From contig NC_051075.1 in NCBI RefSeq assembly GCF_004664715.2, positions 27,460,715-27,524,714 of the forward strand: DNA of 64,000 bases, given 5' to 3'. Shown here one piece after another: positions 56,431 to 64,000 of this stretch (position 1 is the first letter of the stretch; the number at the start of each line of letters is the position of its first letter). Under the pieces are notes generated by a model. That model was not told the DNA's origin. It made no database searches and saw only the letters and a program-made list of their open reading frames with translations. The position numbers and the translations under genes were made by a program. The stretch is from Peromyscus leucopus. Lineage: Eukaryota > Chordata > Mammalia > Rodentia > Cricetidae.

Positions 56431-56615
56431 AGGAATCTTTTTTTTTTTTTTCTTTTTTCCGAGACAGGCTTTCAGGACAGTGCAGTTTTGGTGCCTGTCC
56501 TAGATCTTGCTCTGTAGACCACGCTAGCCTCAAATTCACAGAGATCCACCTGGCTCTGCCTCCCGAGTACTGGAATTAAAGGTGTGTGCCACCACCACCC
56601 AGCAGGAATCTTTTT
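56431..56615 (-). mobile_element. B1 SINE, antisense, with target-site duplication, at an L1 junction
   Basis: AGGAATCTTTTT at 56431-56442 recurs at 56604-56615. Between them is an antisense B1 (TCCGAGACAGGCTTTCAGG, TTTTGGTGCCTGTCCTAG, TTGCTCTGTAGACCACGC, CACCACCACCCAGC). The TTTGGTGCCTGTCCT block is a cricetid B1 marker in my experience. The duplicated target includes the last bases of the L1, so the B1 is younger. Confidence 0.92.
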
Positions 56616-57139
56616 GTAACTACATGGAAGTTTTGTCAGCTTCCGGGGTCTTAGGAGCCTTCTTTCTCCCTTCAGAAAGGACTGTTTCATTTTAGAGAAA
56701 ATAGCTACACAACACTGGCAAAATACACCAGTACCCCTTACAATGACCCACTTGGCCTTATCCATTTGATTCTTGTTGGTTAAGCCTGAGAGTTAGGCTT
56801 TCATCATCTGTGTCAGACCCAGATGTGGTTGAGGCAAGCATGTGAATTTTCTCATGTGCTGCTCCAGGGTTAGGGACTGGTAACTGGGTCAGCAAGAGCA
56901 TTCCCTATCTCTTGACTTCTAGTTTAGAAACATTCCTTTTCAGCAGCCTGTAGGATTAGTTCTGCTTACCTTAGCTATTTCTTACCCAATGCAACTGCTT
57001 TTCTCCTTATGCTATCTAAATGTTTCCTTCTTGTTCTATCCTCAGAAAAGATATGGAGAACAACAGGTTCTCCACTTATATAATTTCTAATATACTCCTC
57101 CCTCCCTTCCTCCCTGAGGTTTTAGTAATTTGTAGCATT
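56616..57139. other. Single-copy DNA, no gene seen
   Basis: Nothing recognisable. Confidence 0.45.
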
Positions 57140-57410
57140 ACCTAAATATCCCATACATTTAATGGTTTAAAATAGCAGCAATTTATATTCTGCATGGTAT
57201 TTCTAGGTTTGGGGTTTCTTGTTCTGTGGAAAGCTTCAGCTGAGGTCTCTCACATGTCTGAATGCAGGTGGGAACCCAGGAGAGTGACCCTTGCTTTTAA
57301 CTCCTATATCATCCTCTCTATCACATTTCAAAGTGGGCACCCACTGGAGAAGAATAGCCTGGAAACCCTTCTAGTTGGGTATCTGGGTTCCCAGAGGCTC
57401 AACACAGCTG
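57140..57410. mobile_element. Possible decayed mammalian repeat
   Basis: GGTTTAAAATAGCAGCAATTT, CTTCAGCTGAGGTCTCTCAC and ATGTCTGAATGCAGGTGGG suggest the same unnamed old family as 52150-52480. Confidence 0.3.
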
Positions 57411-57417
57411 CTGCAGC

Positions 57418-57496
57418 TTCTTCTTCTTCTTCTTCTTCTTCTTCTTCTTCTTCTTCTTCTTCTTCTTCTTCTTCTTCTTCTTCTTCTTCTTCTTCT
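57418..57496. repeat. (CTT)26 microsatellite
   Basis: Pure CTT/TTC run of about 79 bp. It produces artificial poly-Ser, poly-Leu and poly-Arg frames. Confidence 0.97.
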
Positions 57497-60094
57497 TTTT
57501 ATCACATACACACCTTCCTCCCTCCTCCTCCTCCTCCTTTTCCTCTTCTCCTTCTTCCTTCTGTAAGGCCTGGAGTTCACCTATTCTGTTAGTCTAGCAA
57601 GTCAGAAGGCTAACCTGTATTCAAGGAGAAAAAAATAGAGCATATTTCTTAAAGGGAGAAATGGAATACAAGTGGCTATTTTCAGGGACTAAGTGTGACA
57701 TCCCATCCCTCTTTATCTATTCCTATAAGCTATAACTACTCAATGTTTGTTATATGGCTCTAACACTGAAAGTACATTCTGTAAACCCAGAGGCTTTGCT
57801 CATTTTACTCAATATTGCATATTCCATAGGATGTGCTGCTAACCACAGAATGGGTATATATATGCTGAATGGATGGTTAACACTGACTTATGGTACAGTT
57901 CTCTTGGCTACTCAGCCTAGGGATTTATCATGTAAATGGCTCCTTACAGCTGACCTGAACACATAGTGATAAAGCATGTTTGTGGGTTTTGTTTTTCTAT
58001 GTGTGAGCACCCTTGTTCTGTTTATATCTTCGGAAGCTGACTCTGGCATGGATGGATTTCTCACCTAGTCTGAGTCTCTCACATAGGAGGAGAATGGAGA
58101 ATTTGTATCAACTTGGTTGGTCAGTCCTTTGTCCATGCTACACTGCTCATTTTCCTATCCGTACATACTCCTGGATACCACTACCAAGGCATGCATTTCT
58201 TTAGAGTCAGCCCTTCCTATGTGAAATAGAAATATATACATATATTTATATATAAGACATGGAGAGAAGAGCAGGAGTGAAAGCAGGAACATATTAGAAT
58301 CCACCCCCTAATGAAGTACAAATATACCCTACACTTGGGTTCTGAAGATCTCTGGTAAAGTTTATCAATGAAAAAAATATTAAATTCTAGGCTATTAAAA
58401 ACTAATGGCTGATGTTCACTTAAAACCATTTTATCAGTCTATGTTTTCCTTTTTTTCAATTTGTTCCAATATAATCTCTTTTTATTTTCCCAACTCTTTC
58501 CTCTAAATTACACAAACTTCTTAGTGGAAACGCATGCCATATTTTTTTTTTAAAACCTCTAAGACTCAGCTCTCCGGTGACATGTGATTTTGAGGGTATA
58601 CGATTATTATTTATCCTGATTTTATTTGGCCTAAAGCTTCTCAATAAAAATCTTTACAGGAGGGAATTGCTTGTTGCTGTTATACAATATTGTTAGAGGG
58701 AGAATTAGCCACCTGACACACTTAATATCATAAAGTCATGATTCCAGAAGTCACACATACAATTAAACTAAAATTTTCAACATTCACACCACCTGGTGTA
58801 GATGAAAGGCATTAGAGCAAGGTGTGAAAGTCATATCTGTAGATGGTTTCATCTAATATCTGTAGCTAAAGCTGCAAATGAAGCTAGTGAATGCTGCATG
58901 ATTAGTTGTGTGGGATTAAAATAGCCATTCTTTGCTTTTATGGCTTCTGTTTAAGTAACAAAATACCACAGCCATGGGATAATTGGTGGCAAAATTCTGT
59001 GGATGAACTTTAAATAAATAGAGAGAAGGAGGAAGGTAAAATGTTTAAAGAGAGAAATTTAAATAGTGCATTCAAAGGACATGCTGAGAAGTGTCCTGAA
59101 ACACATCATGAGACCTTTATGAATTATTAAAAACCAGACGACAATATTATTCCTTTTTGTTAAGTGTAACAATGATGTAAATTGAGAGCATCTAGAAAGT
59201 TCTGTTGGATGCTGGGGAGAGAATATGATCATGAAGTTGATTGCTTTCCTAAAATAAAATTGGTGAATACAGGCAATAGAATAGATATTAAATGGTAACA
59301 CTTAATCACACTTTTTGATAAATAAATTAATATTACTAACATTTTTTCTTAAAAAAGAATTGAAACCTTATTCAATATATATATATATTATATATACATA
59401 TATACACATATAGTCTCATTTACTTCATCATTGTCTTATCTAAAGCAGCCATAACTAGAGGGGTTTTTTTTGCTTGTTTATTTTGAATTTTACTCTCAAA
59501 GTTTTTATTTTTGTTGCTGTTGTTGAAAAGTAACATTCCAATGACCCAATGAAGACATTGGTCAAAATGGGAATTATAAAAATGAAGACATTTAATTCAG
59601 CTTATCTAAAAGTGCAAGCTTAAGAGTTCTTTAAGACTCTTCTGCTCAGTGGAATGCTTGCTCCTATCTCATTTTTCACTGAAAATGGTCTTGCTATGCT
59701 GGTTCCTCATCCTCCTTCCTAGATGGGCCTTGTGGTTAGTGACACAAGTTTGCTAATCATTGAGAGTCAGATATGTGTCCCCTCTGGGCACAGCTGAAAT
59801 TTGGATTATTATTTTTTGTTGTTGTTGTGAAAAAGAATGATCAGAATTTTCAGAAAATGAAGGAAAAAGAAAATATTATTCTAGGAGTGTATGCTGAATA
59901 TAAATGGTCTTTCTAGGCATGGGAATTCAGAAAAAAGATTTGTTAATATATACTCATCAACCATTTGTTATCTACAAAGAAATTGAAAAAGAAAACCTTA
60001 AAATTCACTCTGGAAGCACAAAACATCCTTGACAATCTAAACAATCTTTGAGAATAAAAACAGGGCTGGAACTCCATTCTTCTTTATTCCTTTG
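57497..60094. other. AT-rich single-copy DNA, no gene seen
   Basis: About 2.6 kb. Only a TA-rich run near 59378-59410 and short homopolymers stand out. Confidence 0.45.
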
Positions 60095-60300
60095 AAGCTT
60101 TTTTTTTCCTTTCCGGGCTTATAATTTGATAACACCTCCCCCTTCTCTTTCCTCCCTCCGAACCCTCCCACATACCCCTCCCTGCTCTCCTTTAGATTCA
60201 TGGCCTCTTTTTTTCCCCCACTAACTGTTATTGCATGCATAGGCACATATTTCTCTTACTCTCATCATCCCTTAGTTGCCTGTTGTATTTTCTGTAGCCC
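60095..60300 (-). mobile_element. L1 (Lx-type) 3' UTR fragment, antisense
   Basis: CTTTCCTCCCTCCGAACCC, CCCACATACCCCTCCCTGC, GATTCATGGCCTC and TGTTATTGCATGCATAGGC are diagnostic of the A-tail-proximal 3' UTR. Confidence 0.7.
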
Positions 60301-60834
60301 ATTGGCAAGTGGTAAAAGCCAGAGCTCTCCTCAACAAAAATACTCTCTGTATTTTCATCTTTTCTCTACATTCAGAGTTTTCTTCTGCTACTGTCCTTCA
60401 CTCCTTCCTGGGATTCTTCTACTCTCAATAAGGTAAAACCTTTGCTGTGCTGGAAAAAAAATATTTTCTGTTCTTCTACTTTTTTCCATACAGACCCAGT
60501 GCCAGAACATCTATTCCAAGCTTACACTGTGACATTCTTTAAATTTACTTACGATGCCCTGGCATCTAGGCCCTCCTAGATTCTCTGCAGTCAGAGGTAA
60601 TGACATTCTCTAATTTTTCACTGTACTTGTGAATCTATTATAATGTTTTTCACCGGGGACAGTAGTCATGTCACTGAATAGAGGAAATGAGGACTGAGGA
60701 AAAGTTTCCCTGAAACCCTGGCTTTGTTTTCCCAGCTCTTCTCCCTATCCCATTTAGATTAGTAAGTGATGGACACATTCTCATTACTTTTAGATATACA
60801 TAAATATATGAAAATGACTTTGAGATTCCATCTT
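60301..60834. other. Single-copy DNA, no gene seen
   Basis: Nothing recognisable. Confidence 0.45.
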
Positions 60835-61122
60835 ACACTTAAAGGACCATAGCCCCTACCAGAGATACCTGTACATACATGGTCACTGATGCACTTTTCA
60901 CAAAGACAAGGAAATGCAATCCACCTAGATGTCTGTCAATTGATGAATGGATAATAATAAATGTGTCACATATACAACTGAATTTTATCCAACCATAAAG
61001 AAAAGTAAAATCAGTGAATTTGCTGGTAGAATGTTGGAACAGAAAAACATTATATTGAGGGGGGTAACCCAGGCTCTCTGAAAGACGAACACCATATATG
61101 TTCCTTCTTCTTAGTGGATCTT
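60835..61122 (+). mobile_element. Old L1 ORF2 C-terminal region, sense
   Basis: GCACTTTTCACAAAGACAAGG, CCACCTAGATGTCTGTCAATTG, TTTTATCCAACCATAAAG and GTAACCCAGGCTCTCTGAAAG match the ORF2 C-terminal coding region with many changes. Confidence 0.75.
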
Positions 61123-61760
61123 GATGGCGGCTGCGTTGAATCTGTAGATTGCTTTTGGTAGTTCAGCCACTTTTACAATATGCATTCCGTCAGTGCAGGA
61201 GCAAGGAAGCTCCTTCAATCATTTGATGTCTTGAAGGTTTCATTGCCTAGCTTTATTCCTAGATGTTTTATTCTTTTTGAGGCTATTTGTGAATGAGATA
61301 CATTTTCTGATCCCTTTCTTAGCAAGTTAACCATTGGCATTTATAAAAGTTCCTGAGTTTTATATGTTGATTTTATATTCTGCTACCTTATTGAAAGTGT
61401 TTATTAGACGCAGAAGCTCATGTCACTAGCAAATAGGATAGTTTAACTTCTTCCTTTCAATTTATCCTTTTAATTATTGTTCTTCTCACTTCCTGCTCTA
61501 GCTCAGACTTAGCACACTATATTGAATAAAATTGGAGAAGCAAGAAACCTTACCTCATGCCAGATTTTAGGAGAAATTATCTTAGTTTTTTCCCCATTTA
61601 GTATAATATTGGCTATGTTTGTCATGTTGCCTTTATTATATAGAGGTATACCCTATCTTTTCCTAGTTTCTTTAGGCCTTTTAGCATGAAGTCAAGTTGA
61701 ACTTTGTCAAATGCTTTTCCTGTATCTATTGAGATACTCACGGAAGTGATTGTCTTTAAG
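61123..61760 (-). mobile_element. Old L1 ORF2 reverse-transcriptase region, antisense
   Basis: GTTGAATCTGTAGATTGC, TTAGCAAGTTAACCATTGGC, TCACTAGCAAATAGGATAG and TTGAACTTTGTCAAATGC parallel the antisense RT region of the young L1 at 54.3-55.2 kb. It meets the sense fragment at about 61122. Confidence 0.78.
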
Positions 61761-61819
61761 TTTATTACTATGGACTATACCAGTGCTTATTCATTATAAA
61801 ATATTAGTCTTGGAGTAAT

Positions 61820-62160
61820 TCATTATCATACTTGCCTGCATACAAAGTCAGCTGACAACACCTGGTAAATCTTAAAGCAAGCTTGTGTGGTCCCAGCTGC
61901 TCCTGACTTCAGCAAACCTTCATGTTTTCCTGCTTCCTTCCCCTGTTTCAGAATGAGTCCCAGTAACAACAACTCTGGAAACCTGATGCCCAGTTTAAAA
62001 GCAGTCAGGCAGGAAGAATTCTCTCTTACTGAAGAGAGGGTCAGCCTTATTCTATTAAGGCCTTCAGCTGATGGGATGAGGGTTCTCACATCAGGGTGGG
62101 CAACCTGCTTTATTCAGAGCAAATGCTAAATTTATTCAAAGACACTCATGGAAATGCACA
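61820..62160 (-). mobile_element. Old mammalian LTR-like repeat, antisense
   Basis: CAGGAAGAATTCTCTCTTACTG, AAGGCCTTCAGCTGATGGG and GGTGGGCAACCTGCTTTATTC match a mammal-wide LTR repeat; family not assigned. Confidence 0.5.
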
Positions 62161-62859
62161 AAGTGTTTGAATAAGTACCTGGGCTTCTGTGGCCCAGTTA
62201 GGTTCACATAGGACACTGCAATATTGCACGATGTTTTATTCCCTTTTTCTATAATATTCTTTGTCCTTGACTGTCTCAGATTTTCCCCATTAATTAAAGT
62301 GTCCCAAGCTTTTCTACCTATATAACATACTACAAATAACGCTCCCCCCCAAACTCTGTGTTTCAAACCTGTGTCATAGTTCAGCTGTCATCATACACCA
62401 ATTCTTCCCAAAATTCTTGAAAGGTTAGTTATGAATGTAGATTCTAATTTTTTCCCCTATTCATCATTGCTGAATCCACAATAAAACTCTAGTCCTTGGG
62501 TCTCTCATTACACCTAGGTCAGATTAAACAAGCATTTGTTTTATTAAATGCAGTGGAAAAAATATCAGTCAAAAGGTTGTTAAATTTAGAGGACATTTTG
62601 CTTTTTTAATCAAATCTTTCTTCCTGAAACATTATGTTCCTTTGGCTTCTGGTACAATAATTACTGATTTTCCTTTTCCCTTACAATTTTTTTTGATCTT
62701 TCTTGTTCTCCAGTTTGTGGCACTTAAGTTTCAGTGCTCTTTTGGGCTGTCTCCTAGGCGCTCAGATGTTCTTACACTACACAGGATGTCAGGCATTCTC
62801 ATTTATTTTCACTGCCTCAATAACCATTTATATGCTGATTTACCCTCAAGTGTGCATCT
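62161..62859. other. Single-copy DNA, no gene seen
   Basis: Nothing recognisable. Confidence 0.45.
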
Positions 62860-63590
62860 CGTCTGATCTTCATACCAGTATATTCAAATCTCTTGATATC
62901 TCCTGTTGGATGCATTTTGTTAGGAGCCTCAAAATCAGCATCCCTGTAACTGAACTCATCATTTTCCCCCATTGTCCTCCTCATTCTGTGGATGTTCCCC
63001 CATTGCACTCTTCTGAACCATTAAGAATGTCAAGCTTCATGAGCAAGGTAGTAGGAGTTATTCACCATATCTCTTTCCTCCTGGTTTTCTATATCCAATC
63101 CTAAACAAAAATTTCATGCATGATAACTTTTAAATACCTCTTGAACCCCTTGACTTCCCTTCATTACCACTGCTTTTATCCTGATTTAGGCCATTTTAGC
63201 TTTTCACTGGCTTAAAGCTCTTAAAAAAAATTACCTCACTGTCATTATTTCTTACTGCTATCCAGTTCATTCTGTCTCTAGAGTCAGAACCACCCTGTAG
63301 ACATCACATTTAATCATCTTTCTCTCATGATTAAAACTCCCTAGTGACTTCCATTTGTCTTTACAGTGATTCTAAACTTAAGATCTTAAGGTAACCTCAA
63401 AGCTTCTAAAGATCTGCTTAGCTCTGTGACAAACAAAGATGCTTTTGTAGCTCTTTCCTTTCTGTTTTATAAACATTAGGCTTTAGTCACGTCCTGTTCA
63501 TAACCCCCTCCCAATCTTATGTTTAAAATTCTGCTACTTCTCTAACTTTCCCTGCTTTAGCCCTTTTAGAACTAACATTAGAATTTGGGG
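62860..63590 (+). mobile_element. L2 LINE fragment, sense, long
   Basis: GTAACTGAACTCATCATTTTCC, TTCCCCCATTGCACTCTTC, GATTAAAACTCCCTAGTGAC and TTCCCTGCTTTAG occur in L2 order over about 700 bp. Ancient, no coding capacity. Confidence 0.72.
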
Positions 63591-63768
63591 TAGCTACTGT
63601 TTATGAAACTGACTTACCAAACAGAGGTATATGATTTAGTTCCGATAAGGGGTTGCATGAATCTACATGAATAAAAATACATGCAAAATAGCTTGTGTAG
63701 TTCCTGGTATATAGATTGATCACTAGGTAGATATGATTTTCCCTTGCTTATCTATATCACAAACAGTG

Positions 63769-64000
63769 TGTGGTTGATATATTGTGCACCCCAATAAACT
63801 TATCTGGGGGTCAGAGAACAGAACAGCCACTATATTAAACATAGAGGTTAGGCAGTGGTAGCACACACCTTTAATCCTAGCATTCTGGAGGCAGAGATCC
63901 ATCTGTGGATCTCTGTGAGTTCAAGGCCATACTGGAAACAGAACCAGGCATGGTGGCACACACCTTTAATCCCAGCACTTGGGATCTCATGCCTTGCTTG
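63769..64000 (+). mobile_element. LTR-like element with B1-derived units, second copy, cut by window end
   Basis: Begins TGTGGTTGATATATTGTGC, then CCCCAATAAACTTATCTGG, AGAACAGAACAGCCACTA, and the B1-derived units GTGGTAGCACACACC and ATGGTGGCACACACC. The first copy at 30481-31021 has the same order. The right part is outside the window. Confidence 0.7.

Noticed and set aside
57194..57592. Frames with poly-Ser, poly-Leu or poly-Arg
   Set aside because: Direct products of the (CTT)26 microsatellite. The CA/GT microsatellites make similar His/Thr and Val/Cys artefacts at 9.8, 26.1, 27.9 and 51.4 kb.
62642..63104. Plus-strand frames of 74 and 133 codons
   Set aside because: Mostly within an L2 fragment and with no recognisable L2 protein motif; likely chance.

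Overview
This window looks like nuclear DNA from a muroid rodent, most likely a cricetid (hamster, vole or deer-mouse group). It carries B1, B2/B3, B4 and ID SINEs, rodent L1 (Lx-type) 3' ends, rodent MaLR LTRs, and dense (CA)n, (TATC)n and (CTT)n microsatellites. The B1 copies at 10.4, 18.3 and 56.4 kb have the internal sequence I associate with cricetid B1s rather than mouse or rat. I recognise no host protein-coding exon, rRNA, tRNA gene or CRISPR array. I read the window as a gene desert or a long intron, not as a gene cluster.

Left end (1-6.2 kb): a young L1 lies on the minus strand, cut by the window edge. Its ORF1 is intact (376 codons) and sits behind two tandem 5'-UTR monomers. Its ORF2 is broken by one frameshift and two stops. 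Behind it lie two further L1 insertions, one inside the other. Both show the 5'-inversion expected of twin priming, and the inner one is bounded by a 12-bp target-site duplication.

Middle (6.2-52.6 kb): old and young repeats alternate with AT-rich single-copy stretches. The repeats include MIR, L2, L1 3' UTRs, MaLR and MLT1-type LTRs, B1/B2/B3/B4 SINEs, one ERV-like LTR, and a 541-bp LTR-like element with B1-derived units inside it. Several insertions have clear target-site duplications (B1 at 10.4 kb, B2 at 29.7 and 32.6 kb, L1 at 35.4 kb, MaLR LTRs at 40.8 and 51.5 kb), so their relative ages can be read. Two local tandem structures stand out: five degenerate ~65-bp units at 44.0-44.3 kb and a nearly perfect 83-bp duplication at 38.6-38.8 kb. 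Candidate conserved non-coding stretches lie near 34.8, 46.4 and 48.3 kb.

Right end (52.6-64 kb): a second minus-strand L1 (52.65-56.43 kb) is closely similar to the first, 5'-truncated, disrupted, and lacks the ORF2 C-terminal region. A B1 sits exactly at its 5' junction. Beyond it are a (CTT)26 tract, AT-rich single-copy DNA, two opposed L1 fragments, a long L2 fragment, and the start of a second copy of the B1-containing LTR-like element, cut by the window end.

Functionally, the only gene-like capacity visible is the L1 ORF1. The rest records retrotransposition history. I found nothing that I would call a new biological system. The most unusual items are the 65-bp repeat array, the B1-containing LTR family and the stacked 5'-inverted L1s. 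Family names rest on pattern recognition from memory, not on a database search.
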